DNA of 64,000 nucleotides from Utricularia gibba (GCA_002189035.1 NEEC01000013.1:2170001-2234000); one strand, 5' to 3'; positions 1 to 14,113 are shown, counted from the first letter of the stretch. Numbers and translations are program-made. Notes: a model not told the origin generated them from the letters alone.

Positions 1-1807
1 ATGAGGGACGAAATCGCAGCCGCTAGACCTGCTGTGAAGTTCGGATCCGTCGCCAACGCATTGATGGTGTCGCTGATATGAGGCTCTTGAGCTTGATGTA
101 GCTGGTGGGTGCCTCCTTGCTCCATATCTTGCGACAGTTGTACGCCGGAAAACTTCGATTGATTTTGCAGTGCTTGCCCGAAGATTTGAAACAAAAGCGC
201 GGACGCCGGGCTTCCGGGCTGCGCCGGGGGGAGGAAGGGGATGGGGAATTGGTTGGCGGGCCGTGGGATTTGTAAAGGGTTGGGGTTTTGCGTAAGGTCT
301 AAGGTGACCGTCGGGAACGGAGCCGAAGCCGATATGGTTGCCATGCTTGAGGAGTATGGGAAGAGGTTTCGCGCTAGGAAGTTGGAGTTCATTAGGCCGT
401 CGGAGCTCGGCATCGACCCGGAAAGAAGCATTTTCGCCGCGGAGGAGGTTGTCGACGCCATCGCCATGGCCGCCGGCGGCAAGGGGTGGTTGTGGTTGCC
501 CTCGTACGTGGTGATCAAGACGCTTCTGTCGTCCGCACATCTTTGAACCTTCAGCAGCAAAACTCGATCAGTCAGTATCTCGTTTTGATGCCTCAAAGAG
601 CAACACTAAAATCACTGTCTACATCTGCTTCCAACGTAAAGAGAAAGTGTACTTGTTTTCGGACCGGGCAACCGGCGGACATCGTGCACCGGTAGTATGC
701 ACGGGGACAAGGGTTCCCCTTCGCCATCTTCTGTCCGTACTTCCGCCATTGGCATCCATCCGTGATCTGAACACAATCCGATCGACCGTTTTTTCATTCC
801 GAAGATCGTATGATCGGAAAAAACAAAAAAAAACAGTCAAACTTCACCTACCATGGGAGCCTCGGACCTTGCACGAACAGAGACGCGAGCCTTTCTCATA
901 GTAGCCTCAGCAGCCTGATCTCCGGCCTTAGGAGAGCCACCGCCGAGCCTGGGTATCTTGCTTTCCGGGCTCTGGTTGCCCAGGCCGCCCCCGATGTCTT
1001 TATCTCGCGGAGGCGGCATGTCGTGGCAACTCCGATCCTCCTCCGGCGAAAGCGAAGCATGGTCCGGCGCTGCAAGCCCGAGATCCATGAACTGTCGCGG
1101 CACCAGGGCGCCATTCCCATGGCTGATGATCTTATGCTCCTCTTGCTCCTCATCACCTTGTTTGTGCACCACGTTCAGCATATGCATCCTCAGCCCATTA
1201 TAACTGGACGTCACCTGGTTCAGCATCTCCTTCAACCTCTGGTTCTCCCCGTTGAGCTTCTCCATCTCAGCTCTCAAAGCAACAATCTTGTACGCCGGAA
1301 AACTTGCAATGAGAACACGCACGATATGGAATTCATACCGCGCTATAAATTATTACCTCGCGTTTGGACAAGGCGAGATCCTTATTCATCGAATCATCAT
1401 CCTCCTCGACGATGGATTCGTCGCTCCCCGTGGTTAAAAGATGCAAACCAGTCTACGATTAAGATTCAAACACGGGTGATGACACAGTCCGGTGACACCC
1501 CAAAAAATGTAACCAGAAACACAAACCATACATTGACTTTGGAAGTGGATTTCATCTGCATCCTCCGAGCATCAAGATCATGATCGTGCTCCATCCCGCG
1601 GTCCTTGAAGAAATCCATTTCGTCCATGATCTTGGTCCTCTCCGTCGACCCCTCCGGCAATCCAACCGAAAACTGAATAGTGGGAGAGGGGGAGGCTGCC
1701 GCCATGGATGACAGGAGGAAGAATGGAGGATGATGGGTTTTGGCCTTGGAGTGATGAAACAGCGCGGTCGGGTCCTGATGAAAGGTAAGTCCACTGGATT
1801 CGGCCAT
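1..1807 (-). CDS. WRKY transcription factor, group IIb (WRKY6/31/42-like), 3' end cut by window
   Basis: Nuclear factor expected to bind W-box DNA. Five exons can be joined: 1807-1532, 1452-1357, 1286-852, 766-653 and 548 to beyond position 1. Exon 3 begins with the leucine-zipper-like coiled coil typical of IIb ([19 protein letters not shown]), followed by [18 protein letters not shown]. Exon 4 carries an intact WRKYGQK with CPRAYYRC. Exon 5 opens with [17 protein letters not shown] and HNH, so the intron sits at the VQR position diagnostic of groups IIa/IIb. The tail has the conserved SKFSGVQ and [15 protein letters not shown]. All joins keep frame; about 489 residues are visible and only the last few are missing. 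I start at the ATG at 1807. An in-frame ATG at 1984 would add 59 residues that resemble no WRKY and probably are 5' UTR. Related proteins act in senescence, phosphate and defence responses; that is family knowledge. Confidence 0.93.
138..155. repeat. 18-base repeat, coding copy in WRKY exon 5
   Basis: The 18 bases here, encoding the conserved SKFSGV segment of the WRKY protein on the minus strand, are repeated exactly at 1288-1305 in the same orientation. The other copy lies at the 3' end of intron 2 of the same gene. Confidence 0.9.
1288..1305. repeat. 18-base repeat, intronic copy at the acceptor of WRKY intron 2
   Basis: Exact copy of 138-155. On the minus strand it ends with the A of the AG acceptor of intron 2 (intron 1356-1287, 70 bases), so the copied segment supplies part of the 3' splice site. 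Confidence 0.9.
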
Positions 1808-4800
1808 TGATAAAGGATGGCCAAAGCAGGAAGAAGAAGAAGAAGAAAGAGTAGAATCAAAGGACTCGGCTAGAAACAAGGATGGAAGTTTTGAGTATTT
1901 CTTTCGGGTTTTTGCTCCCGATCTCGGAGTAGAAAATGAAGACCAGAGCAACAAACAGAGCATAAAAAAAGGAAGAGGAGTCATGGATTTTCCCCAGTGA
2001 GTGGTCCAGATTGCAGAAAGAGTGTGAATTGTAGGAAGGTTTTGGATCTCTTACTCGGTCTTCACTCCATTACATCATTTCCTTCGACTTTGCAGTGAAT
2101 TTCCAAACCTGTGGTGACTGAATCCACACTTGTCTACTTGCTCCATCATTCTTGATTTTTCGGTTACCCCTACGACTCCTATCCTATTAAACAACACATC
2201 AACCGCTGTACCCATTCCCCGGATTCCAAGCTTCAATTTTTCATTTTCATTTTTTTTCTGATCTAAAATAAATTCGATTGCCTATCTTTTTTTTCTTAAT
2301 AAATAAATACTAAAATGCACGTGTGGCTAGGACACCACAAACCTAGTACTCATGTGTTTTCGGCATTTGGTATACATTAGATTTTTTAAATGATATATTC
2401 GAATTATTTTTATTTCAAGTAAAAGTATACTAATTACTTCAAAAAATATATAAATCTTGATAGATTAAGATTGTTTTGAAAATATTATACAAATTATGTA
2501 TGTATGAGAGAACATATATATAAAATCAACGTAGCTCTTATAGTTCATTTGACAATAGGATATTATTATGTTTAAATATAATATAATTGATATATTACAT
2601 ATTATGTACTATAAAACCTAAGAAAATATGTTATGATATAGATATAATTAGCCCTTCTTCATTTGTATATATTATTCATATGCTCAAAAAATAAGTATGT
2701 AAATATTATAATCATATGAAATTATCATATATATGCTAGTTAATTAAATAACGGTTTATATATAACCTTAATTATAAATCTTTTATACTATATTATAAAA
2801 AAATATCTTTACTACATGCATGTTTAGATGCATAGTCGTGTCAATAAGGGAAGCGGCTGAATTCATTATTTAAAAAAATGCAATTAAATTGTTTTGAACT
2901 GTAAATTATTTGACACAATCATGATTGAATCGTAGTTGAACCAATTTGGACAACGAATAATTCGAAACATGCATTCGTGTATTTTTTTAGCGTAATAGGA
3001 AAAAACTTGGTTAGGGCATTGGAAAAAAAGAAAACAGATTGATTATGCTTAATGGGGGTAGGTCGTCAACTGTTGTGGTCGTGATTAATCTCATTAATCC
3101 GCATTAAGGGAAAGTAATTAGTGGAGTACATTTGTTTAGGACTAAAATATATTTCTATAGGAAAATCTGAGTGCCGGGATTCGTGTAGCCTTGTGAGTGG
3201 CGGTCTACTTGTGGGCCCAAAACGACAAAGATGCCAAGTCTGCCCCAAGAGAATTCCGCGTATTTTCTTGGATTTTCTTGGATATTGTCGTCCTTTTGTC
3301 AAAACTTGGATGCATTCATTTCCCTTTGTTACTCTATAGAATCAATGTTTCTCTATAGACTTTGAGAAAAATGATTCAATTTCGACGTTTTTGTCGTCGA
3401 GATCCCTCTTGAGTTTCTTATATAACAAAAAAAAAATCAACAAAAATTGTTAACAGACGATGTGGGATTGAGGATCATGTTGCTTTCAATTCGCGACAAA
3501 GTTTCCACGGGAATCATTAGTCAACATATAGTTTTCTTACCACATAGTGTACGTTGGCCAGAATCGTACGGCATCGAGGGGTTTGGACTTTGAAGATGTG
3601 TAGATGGTGACAAGAAAGGAACGCCACACGACTTAAAATTTATTTATCTTACATTTATTTCATTTTTATATATTAAAATAAAAAATTATATTAATAGTAT
3701 TCAATTTTTTCACATATATCAAAATATGGATAGATTTAAAATAAAAGAAAAACAAATATGTGATATTATTTTTAAAATAGTTTCAATCAATTATTCGATT
3801 TCATCATCATTTTAGTTTGATGTATTTATTAACTTAATTATATTTAATTTAAAAAAATATTAGAAAAAATTAATTATGTAAATTTAAAAGTTTTTAATTA
3901 TTTATAAAAATTATAAATAACTTAAAATTAAAGTCATCATGATATCATACCCACTACTCAAAGTAAAGTCATCATGATATAATACTTGACTCAGTAGCCA
4001 ACTACAAGTCTTCTTCCATATAAAATGTGGGGATTCATGAGTAATATAATAAGTAATTTTTATATGAAAACTATGTGTATACTTTTAGCTACTTTTTCAA
4101 ACTCATGGGCCATGATCAAGGAATGTCTCCAAAGACGAGTCATCAATAAGGTGATCCCTTAGATAAGCATATAATGCAATAGTTATTTTATTCATAAAAA
4201 AAATAAATGTTATATTATAGTGAAAATGACATTTTGTGTCCCAATTAGGACAAATTTTGTCCAATTTGGTAACATTTTCTTTTAGAATATGATATCTCTC
4301 AATAATAGGGACAAAAGTCAATTTTGTGTGCTTCTCCTTTCAGATTAATATCAAAAAATGTGATTTCAATGGTTTAGTGATTTAAGCATTGCATCATCAC
4401 AATAAGGTAATTTGTCATTTCTTTACTCCAAAACAAATAATTAGTTTATTACATAAAAAAGGCATTTCACCTGGATGTTTTTTTTTTTATTTTCATGAAA
4501 ATTTGAACATTAATTGTATAATGTTTTTTAATGTATTATTTAATTTTTTATTGGTTGTTGTTTTTTAATTATCAGGCAATAACATTAGGGAGCAAGATTC
4601 AAGGATACACATCAAAGGGGTAGGTTTGTTTTGTCCTTTTATAGAGTATTTGGTTTACAGGATAAGGATATAAAGTGTCTAATTTATTTAAATTAAATTA
4701 AAAATAATGAAAAATGATTAATTTTTTACATGATATTTAAATATTAATAAATGAAATAGATGGAGTGTGTGTTTAAATAAATATTCATTTAATTCCATTT

Positions 4801-5546
4801 TTATTTAAACTCCTAAATTACTTTTTCCTGATCCTCTCTATCAAACAAATAATTGAAGTACCTATCCCTTACAATTTTGTGTTTTGCCATTGCAAGTACC
4901 AGGGCCCTCTACATTTTGTTAATGATTATTATCACTAATTAATATATTTCACTTTCATAACTTGAGACTATAGGAGTTCATACGAACATTTCTGAACATG
5001 TATTAACACGCAAAAATTGACTCCTATGTTAAAAAAATTTAATGTAGTCACATATGAGCACCAATTTTCTTCATTTGGAACTTAAGTTTACATTGACTTA
5101 TAGAAAAAAAATAACTAATGAATAAATACTAGGGATCCAAATGCATTGTATTATAGTTGACTCCGGTCTTGTTGTTTGTCGTCAACGTAGCCACTAGTGA
5201 CTCGAGTCTAGAGGAATAAATGAGATGATTTTAAAAAGTCGCTATCGTATTAATTTAAATATTATTTTTATTTTGATATATGAAAAAAATGTAGAATATT
5301 ATTTTTCTTTAAAAAAATTGAGTAAAAGATGACTGTGATGAAGGCCCAATGAAAAAAGAATATGATCCATGGGCCTGATGGTTGAGTGGGCCTACCGGGA
5401 TGCCGGGAAAGGGATGGCGCCTCCGATTTGTATGGGTTGGGGAAGTCGGTGGGGGGATTCACAATCGGCTTCTTCGATTGGATCCAGCGGGTACTGGAGC
5501 TCTCAGGCGTTGTACAGAAAAGGGGGGGAGAGAGGAAGAGGGTGAG
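1808..5546. other. AT-rich intergenic region, no gene seen
   Basis: Divergent upstream DNA between the WRKY gene and the DUF1068 gene. The sequence is strongly AT-rich with many short A/T runs. Open frames here are short and match no family I know. I see no transposase, LTR or long inverted repeat by eye. The only structure noted is a short direct repeat at 3929-3980. Confidence 0.7.
3929..3980. repeat. 17-base direct repeat, period 35
   Basis: Two identical 17-base copies, taaagtcatcatgatat, lie at 3929-3945 and 3964-3980, with a few similar flanking bases. Probably a small local duplication in non-coding DNA. Confidence 0.8.
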
Positions 5547-6967
5547 ATGGGAGTGAGAACTGGGGTTCTGAAGGCGGTTGTGGGATTGATGGCAGTTTGC
5601 TTGGTGGGATACATTTTGGTTCCTCCTCTTTATTGGCACTTGAGGGAAGGGTTGGCTTCTACGTCTGTCTCCGGTTCCTGCCCCGTCTGTGAATGCGACT
5701 GTGATTCGTTGTCCCATTTATCCATCCCGCAAGGTGATGAATGATATGAATGTGGTCTGATTCTTTTGTTTTGGGTATTTAAGTATACGTTGCACCATCT
5801 GGGTCTTGTTCCTGTTCGATTTTGTTGTTGTTCTTTTTTTTTTTTTAAACTATAGAGTGATTGCCGGAGCTTTGAACCTCTTACAGGGACTTAGGTTTTC
5901 TGTTTGCTGCTCCTTAGTTTTCTGATGCCTTTCCTTTTTTAGTGTGATCTAGACTCGGTGTTGTTTCTTCAATTAGAGAAGCTTTGCAGGTTGAGTTTTG
6001 GATGGATCTCTGTATCAGATTTGCATGATTTTTGTGTCACTTCCTTTCAATGGGCAACATAATTCCGTTTGCTACTTATGATGTGTATAAATGTATATGT
6101 TTAGCAAATAGCTTTCTTTATAGGATCCAAAAATCAGGATCATAGATCTTGCTGAAATTATATTTTTTCGTTTTGCCGTGTAGTTGTGTATTGGATTCTA
6201 ATGTTTGACTCACCCAGAGTTCCACTCTTCACTTAATGCTCTTCAATCAAATGAAAGCCGTTTGTTTTGGCACTTCTGGTATCTTGGCCTTTCAATGGTT
6301 TAAATAGCATCTGATCTCTTCTTGTTGAACTTGCCCATATTGACCTTTTGCTTCTCTTTTTTCGCAGGGCTAATAAATGCATCCTTCGTTGGTAAGAACT
6401 TATCTTTGGTTAGATATTGTATTTAGTTTTTCACTGTCCATATACCCTAAACTTTCTGAATGTTTTCGCTGGCCAGTTGGGTGATCTTTATTTCACACTT
6501 TTTCTAGCTTGTTCTCAAGAAAAATGTTTTCAGATAAACCAAGCTGATAAAAAATGCTTTTGTGGATTTTCGTGATCACTGGCATTCTTTCTCAGAAGCT
6601 TATTGTTGTATTGCCTTCGTTCCCCTCTCTGTGCCACACAGACTGTGCCAAGAATGATCCAGGAATGAACCCAGAGATGCAAAAGTATTCAGCTGATCTA
6701 CTTTCAGCAGAAGTAAGGGTTCACGAAGCTGAAGCTCTTGCAAACCATCAGCGTGCCGATGTGGCATTACTCGAGGCAAAGAAAATGACATCCCAGTACC
6801 AAAAAGAAGCAGACAAGTGCAACTCCGGAATGGAAACGTGCGAGGAGGCTAGAGGGAAGTCGGAGGCTGCTTTGATAGCACAGAGACAACTCACTGCTTT
6901 GTGGGAGCTGAGGGCGAGACAAAAAGGTTGGAGAGATGAGCGCGCCAAGAGCAAATCCTCCTCCTAA
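5547..6967 (+). CDS. DUF1068 single-pass membrane protein
   Basis: Plant-specific family of unknown biochemical function. Three exons: 5547-5733, a 24-base exon 6368-6391, and 6642-6967, giving 178 residues in frame. The N terminus has one hydrophobic segment (about residues 8-28, VVGLMAVCLVGYILVPPLYW) followed by a CPVCECDC cluster, then INASF and DCAKNDP. The C-terminal half is charged and helical, with the strongly conserved QYQKEADKCNSGMETCEEAR and the ending LWELRARQKGWRDE. Topology suggests an N-terminal signal anchor with a coiled-coil domain on one face of the membrane; that is inference. The start is the ATG at 5547; open frame upstream contains no earlier ATG. The gene converges on EBS with about 400 bases between stops. 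Confidence 0.92.
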
Positions 6968-7374
6968 TTCACCACGTTCTGAGCAATGTAATTAATATTG
7001 ATGGTGTCTTCCATCCGGCAAAACAGCATGGTGAATTGCTGTAAGAAGTGTGATTACTATCAATATGCTGTGTGTTATACTCCATGAATGCAGGCTTATG
7101 ATCCTGTTAAGGGGTTAGATTTGAATTGTAATCCATGGCTCCAAGTCAAAGTGGGATGACACCCTGATTCTGTCACCTCGTTGGGCAAAGAAGGAAGAAC
7201 CAGGGTGAATGAAGCAACATCACTCGTAAAACCAGAAAAGGAAAACCAAAAGCTAGGACAGGATCAACAGTTCTGGCATTCTTTTTTCAGCTCCAGTGCT
7301 CTCAAACATCATCATAATCACCCATTACAACAATACTTGGGGATGCTGTGCAAGTTATCAGCGCATCGGATTCT
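6968..7374. other. Convergent 3' intergenic stretch
   Basis: Shared downstream region between the DUF1068 gene (+) and EBS (-), expected to hold both 3' UTRs. No further gene is seen. Confidence 0.7.
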
Positions 7375-8753
7375 TCATCTCTTTCTGCGCTTCGGTTCCA
7401 CCTGGTAATGACATCAAAGACACACTTCCATGAGTACCGTCATGGTAATATAGGATTGGTAACTGCATCAAACAGATATACTGATAGTGTTTCTAATCTG
7501 GCATCACAAATGCATTGGAATTCCAGTAACCAGGTCTTCTTAGCGGCCCAACATTACCTCGGACAAAGGTGATTCCGGAAACTCGGTCAAGGACCTTCTT
7601 ATGTCATCATCAGATGAGCAATCAGTACACACGAAACGATCCAATTTCTTTGCCTCTTCGATGGTCATACCCATACAAGAGGGGTGAAACCTTCAAATAG
7701 AAGCTTACCCATAAGTTCCCAGCAGATGATCCAGGAGACAAAGAAAGAAGATGCATAAATAAATGCAATTTCACAGAAAGTATGTTCCAAATGTATCATA
7801 TACCCATGAGAGGCACGCACGAAATGAGGAAGCTTACGTTTTCCCACTATTCAAACGATTGAAAACAACACACTATCAAGTATCAACACTATGAGCAGCC
7901 TTGGAAAATCTAGGATGCTAAACATGGGGGAAAAAGTCATCCCCATCCATGAATAGCCGCTATGAGTACTGTCAAGCATGATAACTGAAACTCTAACCAC
8001 AGGATAACATGAATTTAGTTAGTTATCAAATCACATATACATCAAATAGACAAAAAGTGTTTCATTTTCATCTAGGAAACACTTCACTTTATTGAGTAAA
8101 CAAACATAACATACCAATCCTTGCACCCCTCGCATTGCACCATGAGATCATCAGGGTTGTAAGGCATCTCACACTTACAATACCTACAATATGAAAAGTG
8201 GCATGAAAAAGAGAGAAAAATGCAATCTTGTACCCAAAAACTTTTGAACTAAAGCTCACACAGCAACACGATCGGGAGTGAAACCGCCAGTGGCAGCCTT
8301 GTACTCAAACCTACAAAAGTAATCATCCGCTCCCACATTTTCTAGCTTGGTATAGTTCTTAAAGCTGTGAACTCTGCACTTTCCCTCGATAGTGTGGGCA
8401 CTCTGAATATCATAGTGATCTGACAAAAACAACTCCTTAGCACCATGAAATTGTCTCCGACCGCCAATGGACTCCTCTGGCCGATAATACCATCGTACCC
8501 TAACTCTCACATTGTTTCTATGGTCCGCCTCGATTTTCTCGACCTTCGCCACATACTGAGGCTTGTCAGAATCAGATGGTCGCATCAACACACAATCCCC
8601 AGCTACAAAAACACTCCAAAATCGTTAACCCACAAAACAAAACAAAACAAAAATGAAAGAAATTTAAAACAGCAAAATTACGTCTGACGACTTTGTTGGT
8701 CCCTTAATAGAGTATGAATCCAAGTCCTTCTTCCCCGGCTTGGTCTTCGCCAT
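7375..8753 (-). CDS. EBS: BAH-PHD chromatin reader, EBS/SHL type; frame broken by one base in exon 1
   Basis: Nuclear histone reader: in this family the BAH domain binds H3K27me3 and the PHD finger binds H3K4me2/3, repressing flowering genes. Exons: 8753-8682, 8602-8260, 8183-8115, 7690-7558, 7401-7375. The BAH core is clear ([40 protein letters not shown]). The PHD finger begins [20 protein letters not shown] and continues [16 protein letters not shown]. The last exon encodes VEPKRRKR, the family's usual end and a likely nuclear signal. EBS is favoured over SHL by [18 protein letters not shown] at the start and by this tail. Exon 1 reads KGPTK where KGTNKVVR is expected. One G seems missing from the GGG run at 8701-8703 (CCC on +), and total exon length is 644, one short of a multiple of three. 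No alternative donor restores the frame. Confidence 0.93.
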
Positions 8754-9977
8754 ATCCTACCCCTCTCCTGACGCTGAATCTCCAGTTTCCAAGAAAACCG
8801 GATCCCCCAATGCAGCAGCTGCTATACAGATACCAACTTTTTCAGCTCCCGGTACACCCTGAAATCGTTCGCTAGTATACCTAGTGGGAAGAAAACCCTA
8901 ATTGCAGTATTCCGAAAGGGCAACAGCCCGGAAGCAAGGACTGTAGTAGGAAGCAGCACCCTATCTCTTAATTCCCTCACTGTGCGAAATCAGACAGACC
9001 TGCTGCGTCTGTATCGTTTCTTTCACCCCTTGTCCTATGCGAAGTCACCACATTTCCGCTGCTTCGTTCCATTAACTCCTTATATTGCATTCTCCGATGA
9101 GCCCACGGCTGAGAATCATCACTCTGTCTGCAATTAACCATTTATTAACGACGCGGTTACTACATCTAACAGTGATTAGTTTAATTAATCACTTAGTTAA
9201 ACTATTTTATTTATTATTTAAATAAACGTATATTATAGTTTCAAAATTAAAATTGTATTTAGTATATCAATTTTATAAATATAATTTAAAATGATATTAT
9301 AATTTAAATAATAGATAAAGCAAAAACAATTAACTTTTTTCATTGCAATTATTTTTACAATATTATGTAATTATTTTATAAATTGAGATTTATTCTAAAA
9401 CATATTTATCAAATATATATAATTTCAATTGAAAATATAATATCACATATTGTAAAATTATGAGGATTAAGTATTTTTAAGAGTACAACATTATACAAAA
9501 CAAGAATGAATTATGATATTTGATATGATAATCAAATCTAGATATGCATCAATATCTAAATATAAATGACACAAAATCGATTATGAAAGAAATTAAGACA
9601 CTCAACAAATATTCTGATTGTTTAATAGATTGATAATATAAAACTAGTAGTTTTGTGATAGTATTTCACATCAATTACAGATGGAGAAGGCGAAGATTTT
9701 TCATGTATAATTAGTATTTTTGTCAAAGGGTAGAACATAATAGATGTCCAAAACAAACATAGTGCAATGTATAATTAGTTACATTATTTATCATGTAAAA
9801 AAATATTCGAAAATAAATTATTTAAGATTCAATCCCCACCGTTGGTTTGTAAGGACACGATTTTGCATGGATGCGCTTGTTTCTCGCGCCGGCATCCATC
9901 TCCGGGGGACGGCATTTTGGCTGCTATAAGGCGCTCATTTTCGCGCCTCCCCGGCACGGCGGAAAGAGAGCGGAGCC
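8754..9977. other. EBS upstream region and AT-rich spacer
   Basis: The first 350 bases or so are of mixed composition and probably contain the EBS promoter and 5' UTR. From about 9130 to 9830 the DNA is AT-rich and without recognisable coding sequence. Confidence 0.65.
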
Positions 9978-10235
9978 ATGGGGAGGGCCGATACGCCGAC
10001 GTCGATGATGGTGTTCTTGATTGTTTGCGTTCTCCTTTCGACCCAAACGACGGCCACCTTTTTAAGCTACGATGTTTTTCGATACGATTACATTCGACGC
10101 CACAACGCGCATCCCCAACCTGCGAACAACTATACGGAGAACGGCGGCGGGCTCGGCCATGCTCGAAAGCTATTATCGCCGCCGCCGCCGCCGCCACCGT
10201 CACCCCCTGCGCCGCCGGTGATGGTCGGCGTCTGA
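9978..10235 (+). CDS. Small secreted proline-rich peptide precursor, family not recognised
   Basis: An 85-residue frame from an ATG in good context. Residues about 9-28 are hydrophobic (MMVFLIVCVLLSTQTTA) and look like a cleavable signal peptide. The mature part contains FLSYDVFRYDYIRRHN, a glycine-rich stretch, and a run of seven prolines (PPPPPPPSPPAPP) before the C terminus VMVGV. No cysteine remains after the signal region. It looks like a cell-wall or signalling peptide precursor, but I see no CLE, IDA, PSY, CEP or RALF signature. The local rise in GC against AT-rich surroundings supports a gene. It could be a first exon only. Confidence 0.5.
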   Translation: MGRADTPTSMMVFLIVCVLLSTQTTATFLSYDVFRYDYIRRHNAHPQPANNYTENGGGLGHARKLLSPPPPPPPSPPAPPVMVGV

Positions 10236-10849
10236 TGCGCCCTATTGTGGGAATTCAAGTCTTATTTTGAGAATTTAATGTAATTGATTTCCTTTATTAG
10301 AATAAATAATAAAAAATGATAATCACAATATTTTTTTTAACAAATCGAATTATGAAATTCAGAATATTATTTTAATTTATAAAATCAATGTAACACTTTA
10401 TTACATATAAAAGAGGAATCGTGGCATTAAAAAAATATAAATATATAAAGATATTTTTTTCATATAATATTTTTATTTATTAAATTATATTGCCACCCCG
10501 AAAAGTTGGGAAATTCCTTTACTAAGAACGTCGGAAGGTTGGGCGGGGTATCGTATTTCAGGGGAGAGTTGAACATCTCTCGTTTCTTAGTTGCAATATC
10601 TTGTGAACTGTGTTGCTTGCGAGGAATCTGTTGCATTTGAAGTGGGTTTGTTTCCCTTTTGTTTCTGGAGAGAGTGCTTTTCTCAGTCTGGTTTCAGCTT
10701 GTAGTGGAAAGCTCTGTTCCTGCTGCGGGATCGATTTATACAGAGTAACCCCTTTTGATTTCTTGATGATTTTTCTTCGTTTCATGCTACTCCTTAAGGG
10801 TTCTTTGATTACTGATATGGGGTTTCTGATTTGTTGAAGATTTGCTGCG
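10236..10849. other. Upstream region of the C2H2 gene
   Basis: AT-rich to about 10500, then mixed sequence likely to be promoter and 5' UTR of the zinc-finger gene. No other gene is seen. Confidence 0.6.
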
Positions 10850-11811
10850 ATGGGGGATTTTGAGGGTGTAAAGAGGCACAAATGCAAGTTTTGCGACAAA
10901 ATCTGCGTCAGCGGGAGGGCGTTGGGGGTCATATGAGGGCACATATGGCTCTTCTTGCGTCCTCTAAGGAAGCAGAAAAGGAAAAGGAAACGATAAGAAG
11001 TGGGTGTTTCGAGGGTGGTGATGATCAAGAATGCGGGGATTCTGATTGCAGCGTTGATTGCGAAGATATGGATCAGAGGAGCAGCTATGAGTTGAGGGAG
11101 AATCCGAAGAAATCTTGGAGGGCTTCTATTGAATCAAAGAAGGATGGTGTCCAAGTTCAAAATGCGCTTTCTTGTGAAGATTGCGGCATGGAGTTTTCTT
11201 CGTTGAGGGCTCTCTGCGGCCATATGAGTGCTCACTCCATCAAGAAGCGCAAGATTGCCTCTGAGTGCAAGGAATGTGGCAAGGTCTTTAACACGGTGAA
11301 GGCCGTGTATGGTCACATGAAAACCCATTCAAAGAAAAGGAAAGCCACTGCTAACTCATCTGATAAGGAGACATTGGCTGGCTTTCGGAGGAAGAGGTCC
11401 AGAATCCAATATAAAAGCACTAACTTTGCTACTTTTTCTGAGCTTGAAGCAGAGGCAGCTGAGGGCTTGCTTATGCTCTCCATGGCTGAAATACATCCCT
11501 CTGTCTCTGATGATGATTCTGCATACTTTCAAGGTGACTCGTTTCCTACCATTGAGGAAGCTGCTAACAACGATTCCACTGAGGATCTTGATGCAGTTAC
11601 TGAAAAAGAGGGAGTTTCTGATGTTTTAGAACAGAGTTTGGGAAGGGATTCTTCTGAAAATGACACAGATTATGAAACTGAAGCCTTGAGGATCCTTCAG
11701 AAGGAGCTTCAGTGCGTTGAAGGTGACAAAACTCTTCATCCCTGCATCAAAATGCGCCGTCTTACTGCTGTTACTGTTGATTCAAAATCAGCCATAAGCA
11801 TGTTACTCTAG
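10850..11811 (+). CDS. C2H2 zinc-finger protein (ZAT-like, three fingers); frame broken by one base
   Basis: Intronless nuclear C2H2 protein of the plant ZAT type. Translation from the ATG at 10850 gives MGDFEGVKRHKCKFCDKIC then GRALG, and runs to TGA at 10931-10933. One base out of step the frame gives GGHMRAHM and continues to TAG at 11811. Restoring one G in the GGGGG run at 10924-10928 rebuilds a normal finger 1, C-x2-C...GRALGGHMRAH. Fingers 2 (CEDCGMEFSSLRALCGHMSAH) and 3 (CKECGKVFNTVKAVYGHMKTH) are complete, with the plant QALGGH helix degenerated. Basic KKRK stretches after the fingers may act as nuclear signals. The C-terminal 130 residues are acidic. An ATG at 10882 would give a 309-residue product lacking half of finger 1. 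I think the break is more likely a base-calling error than a real lesion. Confidence 0.85.
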
Positions 11812-12181
11812 CAGATGGAAGAGGTCCACCTATTTTTTTTGTCTTCATTGGTACACTGATCTTGTCTGCACATTGCCAAGATGTGCCTTTCCGTAGCAAT
11901 AAATGAAATTCTATTCTGGTAACTCAGCTTTCTGTCTTTTTGGAGACATTTTTTGTCTCACTGGTAGAATGAAAGTGCTCACTATCAGCTAAAACGCACT
12001 TGAACCATCTTGTAAAAGCATCAACTTTGATGAACATTCAGATTAAAACAAACATGACTGCAAAAATAAAATCACTAGGAGCACAGAGTACGCTCGCTTA
12101 TGGTTAGTTCTAAAGAAACCCACAAACTTAAGTATAAACTAAGTAGCATCGACTTTTGTCGCCCCACTATGGTCTTGGTAG
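11812..12181. other. Convergent 3' region
   Basis: Between the zinc-finger gene (+) and the cytidylyltransferase gene (-). Includes aataaatgaaa at about 11898 as a possible poly(A) signal for the former. No gene seen. Confidence 0.55.

Positions 12182-14113
<1,932 letters not shown>

Noticed and set aside
241-546. 101-residue plus-strand frame
   Set aside because: It is the antisense of WRKY exon 5, whose minus-strand translation ([14 protein letters not shown]) is clearly the coding one.
1808-1984. In-frame N-terminal extension of the WRKY protein from the ATG at 1984
   Set aside because: The added residues are hydrophobic and serine-rich and resemble no WRKY IIb protein; more likely transcribed leader.
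1808-5546. Transposon in the long AT-rich spacers (also 32839-35210)
   Set aside because: I saw no transposase, reverse transcriptase, terminal repeats or target-site duplications by eye; a repeat-library search would be needed to exclude old MITEs.
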